The notes: a model not told the origin generated them from the letters alone. DNA of 64,000 nt from Arthrobacter citreus (GCA_013200995.1 CP053688.1:2046001-2110000); one strand, 5' to 3'. Shown: positions 16,683-25,917, counted from the stretch's first letter. Numbers and translations: made by a program.

Positions 16683-17081
16683 ATGAATTATCACTATCAC
16701 CCTAATTTGAATCATTATTACAGAGATGAGCATGCTCCATCTTATTATTATGATCATAACGAACAACGTTTTCTCCCATTTTTTCCGATTTTACCAATAA
16801 TAGGAGGACTAGCAGGATTAGCAGGCGGATTCGCTTTAGGTGCACTGGCCTTCAGACCGCCATATTACCCACCTTATGGACCATTTCCTCCATACGGTGG
16901 CGGCGCTTTCCCTGGATATCCTCCATATGGTGGTGGCGGCGCATTCCCTGGTTATCCTCCATATGGCGGCGGGGCTTTCCCTGGTAATCCACAACCATAC
17001 CCACCAGTAAATCCAGGTGCCTATTTACCTGGAAATGCAGGTTTAAATAATCCTGGTAATCTAGGTCCATATCCATACTAA
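16683..17081 (+). CDS. Pro/Gly/Tyr-rich repeat protein, possible spore-surface protein
   Basis: The start is ATG 16683 (MNYHYHPNLNHYY), behind GAGAGGAGG. The 132-residue protein has a His/Tyr-rich head (1-35), a Gly-rich hydrophobic segment FPILPIIGGLAGLAGGFALGAL (about 41-62), and a tail with at least three copies of a GYPPYGGGGAFP-type unit (80-112) followed by Pro/Asn/Gly. The repeat is also visible at DNA level (CCATATGGYGGYGGCG). The composition resembles small coat or inner-coat proteins of spore formers, but no named family was recognised. A CATACACTA sequence upstream is compatible with late sporulation expression. Function is inferred only from composition. Confidence 0.7.
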   Translation: MNYHYHPNLNHYYRDEHAPSYYYDHNEQRFLPFFPILPIIGGLAGLAGGFALGALAFRPPYYPPYGPFPPYGGGAFPGYPPYGGGGAFPGYPPYGGGAFPGNPQPYPPVNPGAYLPGNAGLNNPGNLGPYPY

Positions 17082-17226
17082 AAACATCAAAAGGCTAGTC
17101 GCTTTAATGAATATTATTTCGATTAGCTTTTTAATTAAATTACCACTTCTCTAGATTTGATTTGAAAAAATTAAAACTAAAGATATAATATACTCATATC
17201 TATTATTTTGGAGGTAACATAGAAAC

Positions 17227-17766
17227 ATGAAACCGAAAGATCCTGGCCTGAATAAACTAAATTTTACAAATGAAGAAATTTTTCAGGCAATATTTGTTGT
17301 GAATAAACATGCTAAAACTGCACTTGAACCAAGTGAGTTATATTCACTAAAGAGACAAGCTATTATAAAACTTATTGATAAAGGAATTGCTAAAAAAGTC
17401 GGATTACATTTTTCCAATAACCCTAGAGCAAGTAAACAACAATCTGACGTATTAATTGCTTGTGGAGATTTTTTCTTTCATATACCTCCTTTAAAAGAAG
17501 ACTTTAAACTGCTGCCACATTTAGGAATTTTAGAAAATACTCATCGAAATCCAAAAGTATCCATGTCATTAAGCTATGCAAAAAAGATACTTCAACATTT
17601 CTTAGGTATTGATAACGTTAAATCCGAAAGTAATATAAAACACGGATCTAATCACCGAAAAAATACCCCAGGACAATTTCTAAAAACTTCTTCATTTCTA
17701 AACAATTCTACATTTACTTTTCCGAGTGAACCAATTCGTAAAAATAAAGGTAAACAACAAAGATAG
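17227..17766 (+). CDS. ykyB: YkyB-like protein
   Basis: A 179-residue protein whose first 125 residues match YkyB: FVVNKHAKTALEPSELYSLK, KVGLHFSNNPRASKQQSDVLI, CGDFFFHIPP and HRNPKVSMSLSYAKKIL. The tail from about 130 is Ser/Asn/Lys-rich and apparently disordered. In B. subtilis ykyB lies in the same neighbourhood (cheV-ykyB-ykuC). No biochemical role is known to me. A strong GGAGGT site precedes the ATG and a long terminator follows. Confidence 0.85.
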   Translation: MKPKDPGLNKLNFTNEEIFQAIFVVNKHAKTALEPSELYSLKRQAIIKLIDKGIAKKVGLHFSNNPRASKQQSDVLIACGDFFFHIPPLKEDFKLLPHLGILENTHRNPKVSMSLSYAKKILQHFLGIDNVKSESNIKHGSNHRKNTPGQFLKTSSFLNNSTFTFPSEPIRKNKGKQQR

Positions 17767-17775
17767 TTAAGAGCT

Positions 17776-17830
17776 AAGGGAAATATCTTCTTGAGATTTT
17801 AAAATCTTAAGAAAATATTTCCCTTTCTTT
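17776..17830 (+). terminator. ykyB terminator
   Basis: AAGGGAAATATCTTCTT pairs with AAGAAAATATTTCCCTT around an inner GATTTTAAAATC palindrome, then a short T-rich tail. Confidence 0.8.
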
Positions 17831-17936
17831 ATACCTCCTCTTGTGCACTTCTATTCTCCTTATATTCTCTTTTACTCCTATACTTTTGCACCATATTTTA
17901 CGGACAAGCATACTCTATTAATAGGGGGTGATTAAT

Positions 17937-18203
17937 ATGTTCGGTAATAATAACTTACAAGATATTATTCGTTATGTTGCTGGGTTCTTATTTGCGCTTC
18001 AATTATTAGTGAAGTCTTTTGGGTTTAAGTTCCTAAATAATGATCAAATTGATGCGGTAATTAATATCATTTCATTCCTGTTTATTCTATACTTCGGTGC
18101 TAAGCATAATTATTTAGGTAAAAAAGGACAAGCTCAAAAAGCATTACTTCAAGAAGCTGGATTAGAAAAAGCAAATAAAAATACTACAAATTCGGACCAA
18201 TAG
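17937..18203 (+). CDS. Small two-helix membrane protein, holin-like
   Basis: ATG at 17937 is chosen because AGGGGG lies eight bases upstream; the in-frame GTG three codons earlier overlaps that site. The 88-residue product has two hydrophobic helices (about 8-28 and 37-56), then a charged, amphipathic C-terminus (KKGQAQKALLQEAGLEKANK). The layout and the turn N-D-Q-I-D-A-V-I-N recall SPP1-type phage holins, but no lysin or phage gene is adjacent, so it may be a domesticated or unrelated membrane protein. It is monocistronic with a terminator at 18259. Confidence 0.6.
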   Translation: MFGNNNLQDIIRYVAGFLFALQLLVKSFGFKFLNNDQIDAVINIISFLFILYFGAKHNYLGKKGQAQKALLQEAGLEKANKNTTNSDQ

Positions 18204-18258
18204 ATTACTATTATTCTACTTTTTGAACGATTTGATTACATTTTTAAATTTTTAGTAT

Positions 18259-18292
18259 GAGAGTGATTAAACATTGTTTCACTCTCTTTTTT
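18259..18292 (+). terminator. Terminator of the holin-like gene
   Basis: GAGAGTGA is inverted as TCACTCTC, followed by a run of T. Confidence 0.85.
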
Positions 18293-18484
18293 TCACCCCA
18301 ATTTATGCTATTTTTTTAGTAAGATTTACTATTTTTCACTGTTTTTCCTCATATATTGATTTTAATCGGTATAATCATATGCACTTTGTTATACATTGTA
18401 GAATTATTTTAACTAAAACAAGTAGGAAAAGTTTAACTCTGTATTGAATGTTCTAAAAACACACATTTTTCAGGAGGATAAAAA

Positions 18485-19729
18485 ATGTCAGTAATTTTTA
18501 CAAGTAAAGACATTTCAAAGAAATTAAAGATCGGTAAGTCTCGCGTTAGAGAAATTAGTAAGGAATTAGAAAAAAATGCATACCAGTTTACAAAAAATCA
18601 AGATACTAGGATTTATAATCAAAGTGATTTTGAATTATTTCAACTGATTGTGAAAGATTACCAAAAAGATGAAAATCTATCACAAGCCGTACAATCCGCT
18701 TTAAATAACCTATTAAATCAAAGCCTTGCTGAAACGATTGAAGAAGTTGCCATTACTAGTGAAAATGAAATAACTTTAAATAATGATGAACAAATTACAT
18801 CAAATGCCCCGCAAAATCCTCTAGAAGATAACATACATAATGATTTTGACATAAAAAATAAAAATGAAATAATTGAAGAAGAAAATGAAAATTTAGATGA
18901 AGTAGTTGTAATTCAAAATGAAACCGAATTAATTAGTCATTTACAAGAAGAAACTTTATTAGTAGAAAATGGTGCAGAACGTGAATTAATCGAAGAAGTA
19001 ATTATAGAAGAAACTGTAGTCGAACAGGCACTAATGGAAACGCCATTAGAAGTGCAACCCATTTTAATTGAAAAAAAACCGATTGAAGAATCCGTATCCA
19101 AGGAAGTAACATTTGAAGGAATACCCGACAAACAATCAATAGAAGAATTAGATCAAATGAACGAAGCTCCTATATTATCGCAACAGGATGAAGTAGTCAA
19201 AGAATATCACTTTGAGGAAATGACTGTTGAACAAATACTTGAAGAAAATAATAAACTTCCTGATGAAGCTATTCCTACAAATTTAAACGAATCAAAAATA
19301 GTAATTGATCAAATTGTGTCAAAAGAAAAAGTTACGACCTTTGTTCCGACAAATACTAATCAAATTATGTTTGAAGAATTCATGTCACAAATTACGAATC
19401 TAGCGTTTCAGAATGAACAAATACTAACTCAGAATCAAACTCTAATAAAACAGCACATGGAAAAAGATCAAAAATTAGAACAAATATTAATTTCAGTTGA
19501 AGAAAAAAGTGAAGAGCTCCAAGAGCTTGCTGCTGTTATTGAAGAAAAAGACGAAAAATTAGAACAAATATTTGAAGAAATTCAATCGAAAGAATCCGGT
19601 CGGGACGCTCAATTAATGAGAATGATTAGAGAGTTGCAGGAAACGAAGAAAATGGTTGCTGCTTCAAAAGAAAGAGATTGGAAAAATGCAATAAAATCAC
19701 TCTTTTTTAAACCAAAATCAGTAAAATAA
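18485..19729 (+). CDS. MerR-type HTH protein with acidic linker, coiled coil and DUF3967-like C-terminus
   Basis: A 414-residue protein. Residues 1-65 form a MerR-like winged helix (FTSKDISKKLKIGKSRVREISKEL...DTRIYNQSDFELFQ). Residues 80-290 are a very acidic, Glu-rich low-complexity linker. Residues 300-390 are coiled coil (QNEQILTQNQTLIKQHMEKD, KLEQILISVEEKSEEL). The last 35 residues, LMRMIRELQETKKMVAASKERDWKNAIKSLFF, resemble the DUF3967 ending. Proteins of this plan, often plasmid-borne in Bacillus, are likened to RacA-type DNA-anchoring or partition factors; function here is inferred. The gene is monocistronic behind a good AGGAGGAT site. The base use looks like that of its neighbours. 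Confidence 0.75.
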   Translation: MSVIFTSKDISKKLKIGKSRVREISKELEKNAYQFTKNQDTRIYNQSDFELFQLIVKDYQKDENLSQAVQSALNNLLNQSLAETIEEVAITSENEITLNNDEQITSNAPQNPLEDNIHNDFDIKNKNEIIEEENENLDEVVVIQNETELISHLQEETLLVENGAERELIEEVIIEETVVEQALMETPLEVQPILIEKKPIEESVSKEVTFEGIPDKQSIEELDQMNEAPILSQQDEVVKEYHFEEMTVEQILEENNKLPDEAIPTNLNESKIVIDQIVSKEKVTTFVPTNTNQIMFEEFMSQITNLAFQNEQILTQNQTLIKQHMEKDQKLEQILISVEEKSEELQELAAVIEEKDEKLEQIFEEIQSKESGRDAQLMRMIRELQETKKMVAASKERDWKNAIKSLFFKPKSVK

Positions 19730-19766
19730 TTTGTTTTATATTAGCACTTATAGATTATGATATCTT

Positions 19767-19800
19767 TAAAAGAGAAGGGAATCCTCCCTTCTCTTTATTT
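19767..19800 (+). terminator. Terminator of the MerR/DUF3967 gene
   Basis: AAAGAGAAGGGA pairs with TCCCTTCTCTTT, followed by ATTTG. Confidence 0.8.
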
Positions 19801-19909
19801 GTTTAAAAATAAAAATTAAATTTTTCAACCTGATCCATACGAATGAACAGCCAGATAACTTTAGAAAACGAGCGTTCGAAGTTAGTACAAGAGGATCATT
19901 AACCTCTCT

Positions 19910-21226
19910 TTATTCTTTTAATTGAATCTCTTCACTTTGTTCTTGATGATATGCTGGTAACATTATATGAACTTCTGTACCATTGCCTTCTTCACTTAAA
20001 TATTCAATCGTACCCTTATGCGCCTCAATAATACTAAACGTAACCATTAATCCTAATCCTGTTCCCTTTTCTTTCAACGAATAAAAAGGTTGTCCTAAAC
20101 GATCAAGCTGAGCTTTCGACATGCCTATTCCATTATCTTTTACAATGATTCGTATGTACTCTTTATCTTTTACCTTCTCCATATTTGCTTCAATCTTAAT
20201 ATAACCTTTAGTGTCTTTAATTGCTTCTACACCATTTTTTAAGACATTAATGATTGCTTGTTTAAGTTTAGCTCGATCTCCAACAGTATACATATCTTCA
20301 TTAACATTTACTTGTAAAAATGCGCCTTGCAAAGAGGCATAAGTTGACATTAAAGTAGTAACCTCATTCAATTGTTCGGTCATATTAATGATTTTTTTCT
20401 CTTCAATTTGAGGTCTAGCTAGATTTAAGTAGTCCGAAATAATATTCTCCGCCCGGTCCAGTTCGGTTAATACAAGTTTCATATATTCTCTATTCGTTCC
20501 ACTTTCTTGATTTTCAATCAATTGAATGAAACCCCTTACAACAGTAAGTGGGTTTCTAACTTCATGCGCAACACTGGCCGCAAGTTCACTTACCATGTTT
20601 AATTTTTCCGACTTTTGCATTTGAACTCTAATTTCAGCATTTTCAAATAAAAATTCTCTTAAATAAACATGGAATAACATCGTAATCGTTAAAACAGTAA
20701 AAAAGATGCATGCTGAAAAAATCGTTTTATCTGTTTGGTACTCTTTTATCCCATTGACTGTTGCTTCATAATAAAGTAAACAGATCATACTAAATGAAAA
20801 TAAGATTGGCATTAAGATACTAAGAGCAAATTTCTTTCGTTTTGAAAAACTTACCCATTGTGGTGATACGATAAATGGTAATATACAAGAAATCAACTCA
20901 AAAGGAAAAGATTTTAATGATGATAAACCATATAGTAAATAGACAAAAACTGCTTTCGTAAAAATAATCATTGTTCCGATCCATCTTCCACCGTACAAAA
21001 TAGATGAATAGATTAATAAAATACTAAAAGTAATAGCCATGCTCTTACTGATATGAATTGGGTAAAGCAAGCAAATAAAAATATTAAAAAAAGTTAGCAA
21101 TCCAACTAGTATTCTATTTTGCTTTGGACTTGTATTATGGTATCTACTTAGCCAAAACATTTCATATAAAAAGACCGGAATGATTATGATTGCAAATTGA
21201 ATTAATAAATCTTTTAATTGCAGCAT
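19910..21226 (-). CDS. Membrane sensor histidine kinase, KinB-like
   Basis: A 438-residue kinase from ATG 21226, which has GGGGGG seven bases upstream. Five or six membrane helices fill residues 1-190. Next comes the dimerisation/phosphoacceptor motif AASVAHEVRNPLTVVRGFIQL with His221, then the N box (IINVLKNGVEAI), G1 (VKDNGIGMSKAQL) and G2 (KGTGLGLMVTFSIIEAHKG). The HEVRNPLT H-box with a six-helix sensor is the pattern of sporulation kinases such as KinB, which phosphorylate Spo0F. No response regulator is adjacent, supporting a phosphorelay orphan kinase. The signal is unknown. Assignment to KinB itself is not proven. Confidence 0.85.
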   Translation of the reverse strand: MLQLKDLLIQFAIIIIPVFLYEMFWLSRYHNTSPKQNRILVGLLTFFNIFICLLYPIHISKSMAITFSILLIYSSILYGGRWIGTMIIFTKAVFVYLLYGLSSLKSFPFELISCILPFIVSPQWVSFSKRKKFALSILMPILFSFSMICLLYYEATVNGIKEYQTDKTIFSACIFFTVLTITMLFHVYLREFLFENAEIRVQMQKSEKLNMVSELAASVAHEVRNPLTVVRGFIQLIENQESGTNREYMKLVLTELDRAENIISDYLNLARPQIEEKKIINMTEQLNEVTTLMSTYASLQGAFLQVNVNEDMYTVGDRAKLKQAIINVLKNGVEAIKDTKGYIKIEANMEKVKDKEYIRIIVKDNGIGMSKAQLDRLGQPFYSLKEKGTGLGLMVTFSIIEAHKGTIEYLSEEGNGTEVHIMLPAYHQEQSEEIQLKE

Positions 21227-21536
21227 TAAAGTGCCCCCCACCCCTTCTTTCAACAAATTATAACATAGTTATTAAAAGTTCTAATTATTAATACAAAAAA
21301 TTCGAAAAAAACATTTTGACATAGTACGTCACATTATTACAAAGAATTCTAAAATATAAGAAAAGTCGTCAAGTTGAAGTCATTGAGGACTAAACTTTAA
21401 TCACTAAACATTCCATATATATCAATTAGTCGAGTAGTAGAATTCTAGTTTGATCGCAATACTCTTTACTCTATAATTCTCTCGACAAAGCCGCGATGCA
21501 AATCAATTTAAAAAGGCCCTATTAAAGGCCTCTGCT

Positions 21537-21932
21537 TTATTCTAAGTTGTTTTTATTTATGAACCTTATTAATTTATATCCTGTAATTAATGAGAGGACA
21601 TAACCAAAAATAGATAATATAGTTACTAATACATTGGGGTATGTACCAAACCTTATTATCATAATTAACGAAAGAATGATCAGTAAAATTATTAAAGCAA
21701 ACCATTTTAGCTTTTCGTTTGAATGATAAGATAAACCCGACTTAGTAATCTTGTTTGCGAATTTTGGCAATGATGCATAAATACCAATCAAAAATAGGCC
21801 TAGAAATGGGAATAAGACAGCGTAATAAATATTGTTAAAAGTCGTATTTTGAAACTTGAATACAAAGTCTAGTAATAAAAATAATCCTAAGAGATAAAGC
21901 AGTGAAAAACTTAAATAGCTCAGTATTTTCAT
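21537..21932 (-). CDS. Four-helix membrane protein, hypothetical
   Basis: A 131-residue protein with four hydrophobic segments (about 5-24, 35-54, 75-95 and 103-122) and a short charged loop (FANKITKSGLSYHSNEKLK). An AGGAGTATTCTA site precedes the ATG at 21932. No family was recognised. It lies downstream of corA on the same strand with a 65-bp gap and could be cotranscribed with it. A GGCC stem followed by a U run (about 21511-21533) may end the transcript. Confidence 0.6.
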   Translation of the reverse strand: MKILSYLSFSLLYLLGLFLLLDFVFKFQNTTFNNIYYAVLFPFLGLFLIGIYASLPKFANKITKSGLSYHSNEKLKWFALIILLIILSLIMIIRFGTYPNVLVTILSIFGYVLSLITGYKLIRFINKNNLE

Positions 21933-21996
21933 TAGAATACTCCTACTCTGTTTTATTTGATTATTTTATCTAAAGTTATATGTATGCTTAAACGAC

Positions 21997-22941
21997 TTAA
22001 AACCAACCTTTCCTTTTAAAAAATATGTACATTAAAATCGTTACAAATCCCATTAAAATTAGAATAAATAAATAGCCATATTTCCAAGCTAACTCTGGCA
22101 TATAGTGAAAGTTCATTCCGTATAAACCTACGATAAACGTTAGTGGTAAAAAGAAAGACGAAATAATTGTTAATGTTTTCATTATATTATTCATTTTTTC
22201 TGAGCTTAATGAAAAGTAACTTTCTCTAATATCAGAAGCTAAGTCTCTATTTGTTTCAATCATATCTGAGAGCTTCATTAAATGATCATGAATATCTTCA
22301 AAATAAATTCGATGCTCGGATATATCTTTAAATCGATTTGAGTTTAAGATTCGATATAATAAATCTCGAGTTGGTAAGATTGTTTTCCTTAATTTCGATA
22401 AATCTGATTTTATATCATATAATCTCTCTACTACATTGCTTACTTCTTTTCGTAGCGGATCAATTTCTAAATCAGATAGTTCGTCCTCTAAACGATAGAT
22501 TAGTGGAAAATAACTATCTACAAGCTCATCAATGAGTCGATGAGTTAAATGAAGTGGGCTCTTGGATGCCCGACGATCAGTCAGTATATTATCTAAAACA
22601 AGTTGTACTGAGGGACTATGCTGAATGTGGAATGTGACCACATAATGATCACTTACAAATATATCTAGCTCTGTTTCCTCTAAGTCTAGTTTGTTTAATT
22701 CATGCAAAATTAAAAAATGATATCCTTCATAATAATCTAGCTTTGGTCTTTGTACATATTCTAAACAATCCTCAATGGCAAGTTGATGAAAATTAAATTC
22801 AGTTGATAAAAGTGAAATCTCTTCTTGAGTTGGCTCATTAATATCAACCCAGTACCATAGATATTTATTTGATTTTGCCTCAGCAATCGATATATTTCGA
22901 TCGATTACTTTATTTTTAGTTACTCCTATTACTTGTAACAT
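21997..22941 (-). CDS. corA: CorA-type magnesium/cobalt transporter
   Basis: A 314-residue CorA-family channel. ATG 22941 is preferred to the in-frame GTG at 22950, which overlaps the AGAAGGTG site. A long cytoplasmic N-terminal domain (1-250; SVQLVLDNILTDRRASKSPLHLTHRLIDELVDSYFPL) ends in the inner stalk helix and two C-terminal membrane helices (around 253-275 and 285-307). The essential signature GMN follows TM1 in FIVGLYGMNFHYMPEL. It forms a pentameric Mg2+ (or Co2+) channel in the plasma membrane. No M-box riboswitch was seen in the 145-bp upstream gap. Confidence 0.93.
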   Translation of the reverse strand: MLQVIGVTKNKVIDRNISIAEAKSNKYLWYWVDINEPTQEEISLLSTEFNFHQLAIEDCLEYVQRPKLDYYEGYHFLILHELNKLDLEETELDIFVSDHYVVTFHIQHSPSVQLVLDNILTDRRASKSPLHLTHRLIDELVDSYFPLIYRLEDELSDLEIDPLRKEVSNVVERLYDIKSDLSKLRKTILPTRDLLYRILNSNRFKDISEHRIYFEDIHDHLMKLSDMIETNRDLASDIRESYFSLSSEKMNNIMKTLTIISSFFLPLTFIVGLYGMNFHYMPELAWKYGYLFILILMGFVTILMYIFFKRKGWF

Positions 22942-23086
22942 TTTATACACCTTCTCTAGGTAATCAAATTATTTCACTACTAAATACTTTTTATATTATA
23001 TGGTAAAATGAAAGAAATTTCATTTATTTAAAAAATTAAGTTGTTTACTTTTTTTATATAAAAAATAATAAGTAGAGGGATTTAGT

Positions 23087-24247
23087 ATGAAAAGATTTAT
23101 TAATCAAAATGTAAAAGAAATTCAAATCTCAGGTATTAGAAAATTTGCCCAAAAAATTGAAAAATATGAGAATGTAATAGCATTAACATTAGGTCAACCG
23201 GATTTTCCAACGCCGGAACCAATTAAAGATTCAGCAATAAACGCCATTAATCAAAATCAAACAGTCTATACTCCTAATGCCGGAATACCAGCACTCAGAA
23301 ATGCAGCATCTAATTTTTTAAAGACAAAATATTCTCTATCGTATGACCCAGCAAACGAGGTTATCGTTACAGTAGGTGCTAGTCAAGCAATTGATGTAAC
23401 TTTTAGGACAATTCTTAATGATGAATGTGAAGTTATTCTTCCTGCACCAATCTATCCTGGGTATGCACCAATCATAACAACATGTGGGGCAAAACCTGTT
23501 TTTGTCGATACATCTAACAGTGGCTTTAAAATTACGCCTGAATTATTAGATGAATATATAACAGAAAAAACACGTTGTATTGTTTTACCATATCCAAATA
23601 ACCCAACAGGTGTAACTTTAACAAAAGAGGAACTTGAGAATTTAGCTAATTATTTATCTGAAAAAGATTTATTCATATTATCAGATGAAATTTATAGTGA
23701 ACTTACATATGACAGCACACATATTTCAATTGCAAGTTTCCCTGGTATGAGAGATAAGACAATTGTCATTAATGGCCTTAGTAAGTCACATTCGATGACT
23801 GGTTGGAGAATTGGTTTTATTTTTGCACCTGTTTATTTAGCCCAGGAAATCTTAAAAGTGCACCAGTATAACGTATCATGTGCAACATCAATTTCTCAAT
23901 ATGCTGCAATTACAGCATTAACCGATTGCATTGATTCGCCAATTGAAATGGCAAAAGAATATAAAATAAGACGTGATTATATGGTTGATCGATTAGAAAA
24001 GATGGGTCTTTCTTGTATTAAGCCAGAAGGTGCATTTTATTTATTCCCATCAATTAAAGAGTTCAATATGCCATCCATGGAATTCGCATTAAATCTAGTA
24101 GAAAAACATAATCTAGCAGTTATCCCTGGGGAAGCTTTTTCTGAATATGGTGATTCATTCATTCGCCTTTCTTACGCGTATTCAATGAAAGAATTAGAAG
24201 CTGCTTGTGATCGATTAGAAGCGTTTGTAACAAGTCTTAGAAATTAA
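23087..24247 (+). CDS. patA: N-acetyl-diaminopimelate aminotransferase PatA
   Basis: A 386-residue fold-type I aminotransferase. PLP-site motifs: YTPNAGIPALR (58-68), PNNPTGV (around 168), SDEIYSEL (201) and the Schiff-base lysine in NGLSKSHSMTGWRIGF (about 233). It is colinear with B. subtilis PatA, which converts N-acetyl-2-amino-6-oxopimelate to N-acetyl-L,L-DAP, linking it with dapH and dapL 15 kb away in this window. It is cytoplasmic and homodimeric in the family. An AGAGGGATT site precedes the ATG. It is monocistronic with a bidirectional terminator. Confidence 0.92.
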   Translation: MKRFINQNVKEIQISGIRKFAQKIEKYENVIALTLGQPDFPTPEPIKDSAINAINQNQTVYTPNAGIPALRNAASNFLKTKYSLSYDPANEVIVTVGASQAIDVTFRTILNDECEVILPAPIYPGYAPIITTCGAKPVFVDTSNSGFKITPELLDEYITEKTRCIVLPYPNNPTGVTLTKEELENLANYLSEKDLFILSDEIYSELTYDSTHISIASFPGMRDKTIVINGLSKSHSMTGWRIGFIFAPVYLAQEILKVHQYNVSCATSISQYAAITALTDCIDSPIEMAKEYKIRRDYMVDRLEKMGLSCIKPEGAFYLFPSIKEFNMPSMEFALNLVEKHNLAVIPGEAFSEYGDSFIRLSYAYSMKELEAACDRLEAFVTSLRN

Positions 24248-24286
24248 AAGTAGACTGCCCCTTTATAGAACTTTTTATTTAATGTT

Positions 24287-24322
24287 AAAAAGACGTGATT
24301 CCAAGTAGAAATCACGTCTTTA
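24287..24322. terminator. Bidirectional terminator between patA and the RDD gene
   Basis: AAAGACGTGATT is inverted as AATCACGTCTTT, with A/T runs on both sides, between converging genes. Confidence 0.8.
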
Positions 24323-24324
24323 AC

Positions 24325-24792
24325 TTATCTAGTTTGAATAACACTTGTTTTAAATAGCCAGTCTTGAATTGTCTTGTGATCTTTTCTAAATAACATTAAA
24401 TAAACATTAATAATTAATGGGACACCTAAAAATAGAACTGACAGAGCGGCTATAATAATAAAACGGATTAAGAATGTAAGCATAGTCGTTTCTTCATAAT
24501 TATCTTTTATCATTTTAATAGCTAGAAATCTCTGACCGAATGTCATTCCTCTGTTAAATTTCGGAACGATTACAAATAAAATGAGCATTATTATTGAAAT
24601 AACGATTAAATCTAGAGTCGAATTTCCTGATGTAGAATTAAATCGACTTAATAGCTTTTCAGGATTCATCGTAATGATCGCAATAATGATTCCATAGGCT
24701 ACTGAAACAATAAACGTATCGAATATGAACGCACTTAATCGTTGATAAAACTTTGCAAATTGAAAATTCTGCACTTGTAAACCTCTATTCAT
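24325..24792 (-). CDS. RDD-family membrane protein
   Basis: A 155-residue protein with three to four hydrophobic helices. The RDD signature is recognisable as FYQRLSAFIFDTFIVSVAYG (residues 15-34; the R and D positions are conserved), plus FNRGMTFGQRFLAIKMIKD and a final KTIQDWLFKTSVIQTR. The function of RDD proteins is mostly unknown; some act in Na+/Li+ resistance. The start is uncertain: ATG 24792 has no binding site but lies six bases after the ykwC stop, whereas an in-frame GTG at 24774 has GAGGT six bases upstream. It is probably an operon with ykwC. Confidence 0.8.
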   Translation of the reverse strand: MNRGLQVQNFQFAKFYQRLSAFIFDTFIVSVAYGIIIAIITMNPEKLLSRFNSTSGNSTLDLIVISIIMLILFVIVPKFNRGMTFGQRFLAIKMIKDNYEETTMLTFLIRFIIIAALSVLFLGVPLIINVYLMLFRKDHKTIQDWLFKTSVIQTR

Positions 24793-24798
24793 TAATTA

Positions 24799-25698
24799 TT
24801 ATTGAATGTGGTGAGATGGATCATATAAAGTATAAAGTGCTTGTGTTCCTTTTTCATCTAAACCATTTTTAGACAGTTCATCGTAACATTTTTTAGCAAG
24901 TAAAAGTCCTGGAAGATTTAATTCCATCTTTTCTGCTTCTTCAATTGCGATTCCCATATCCTTTATAAAATGTTTAATATAGAATCCAGGTTCGAAATCA
25001 CCTTTTAATACACGTGGAGCTAAATTAGATAATGACCAGCTACCAGCTGCACCAGTAGAAATACTACTTAATACTTTTTCACCGTCTAAACCTGCTGACT
25101 TCGCATATGCAATTGCTTCACAAACGCCCAACATACCTGATGCGATTGCAATCTGATTACACATTTTTACATGTTGTCCACTACCAGCATTTCCATGATA
25201 AACAATATTTTTTCCTAAAACATTAAATAATGTGGACATTTTATGAAATGTTTTTTCTTCTCCACCGACCATGATCGCTAATTTTGCCTCTCTTGCTCCT
25301 AAATCTCCACCTGATACTGGAGCATCTAAAGACGACATACCTACTGATTTAGTTAGTTCATCTATTTTTTTAGCTAATGTTGGAGTTGATGTTGTAAAAT
25401 CGATAAATGTTGTTCCTTTTGAAGCGGATTGGATGATGCCATTTTCTCCAAAATAAACTTCTTCTAAATCACTTGGATATCCGACCATTGTACAAATCAC
25501 CTGACAATGTGATGCTAATTCCTTAGGTGTATCATACCAAGTAGCACCTAAATCAATTAATTCATTTGCTTTTTCCTTAGTACGGTTATAAACATGTAAT
25601 TTTGCACCTGCATTGATTAAATGTTTTGCCATACTTTTACCCATAACGCCAATTCCAATAAATCCAACTTGAAGATCTTTTAAATTAATTGCTTCCAT
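24799..25698 (-). CDS. ykwC: Beta-hydroxyacid dehydrogenase YkwC-like
   Basis: ATG 25698 (MEAINLKDLQVGFIGIGVMG) is behind AGAGGAG; the frame upstream encodes only a spurious hydrophobic stretch. The 299-residue enzyme has a Rossmann motif GFIGIGVMGKSMAKHL (13-28), TPTLAKK, the substrate-binding DAPVSGGDLGARE (around 128) and the catalytic lysine in GQHVKMCNQIA (around 179). These are the 3-hydroxyisobutyrate/tartronate semialdehyde reductase family features. The B. subtilis relative is YkwC; the physiological substrate is unknown. It is cytoplasmic and NAD(P)-dependent. Confidence 0.87.
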   Translation of the reverse strand: MEAINLKDLQVGFIGIGVMGKSMAKHLINAGAKLHVYNRTKEKANELIDLGATWYDTPKELASHCQVICTMVGYPSDLEEVYFGENGIIQSASKGTTFIDFTTSTPTLAKKIDELTKSVGMSSLDAPVSGGDLGAREAKLAIMVGGEEKTFHKMSTLFNVLGKNIVYHGNAGSGQHVKMCNQIAIASGMLGVCEAIAYAKSAGLDGEKVLSSISTGAAGSWSLSNLAPRVLKGDFEPGFYIKHFIKDMGIAIEEAEKMELNLPGLLLAKKCYDELSKNGLDEKGTQALYTLYDPSHHIQ

Positions 25699-25917
25699 AA
25701 TACACACTCCTCTTTTATTATCCATACATAAAGCTACCATAAAAAATATTATTAAAAAAGCTAGAGCTATTCTAAAACTAAAATATCGCACTACACTTTT
25801 CTTCTATTTAAATTCAGGTTATTTCGACCCTAATTTGTTGACTCTAATAATAGAACTATCTATATTAAAAAAGTACATAAAAATGTATCTAATATAATGT
25901 TTTGGAGGTATTTTCAA

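Noticed and set aside
16852..17076. 74-codon minus ORF opposite the Pro/Gly/Tyr gene
   Set aside because: Shadow of the repeat gene; its met/asp-rich repeats mirror the DNA repeat.
17937..18203. Prophage remnant based on the holin-like gene
   Set aside because: No lysin, integrase, capsid or tail gene nearby and the flanking genes are conserved chromosomal genes.
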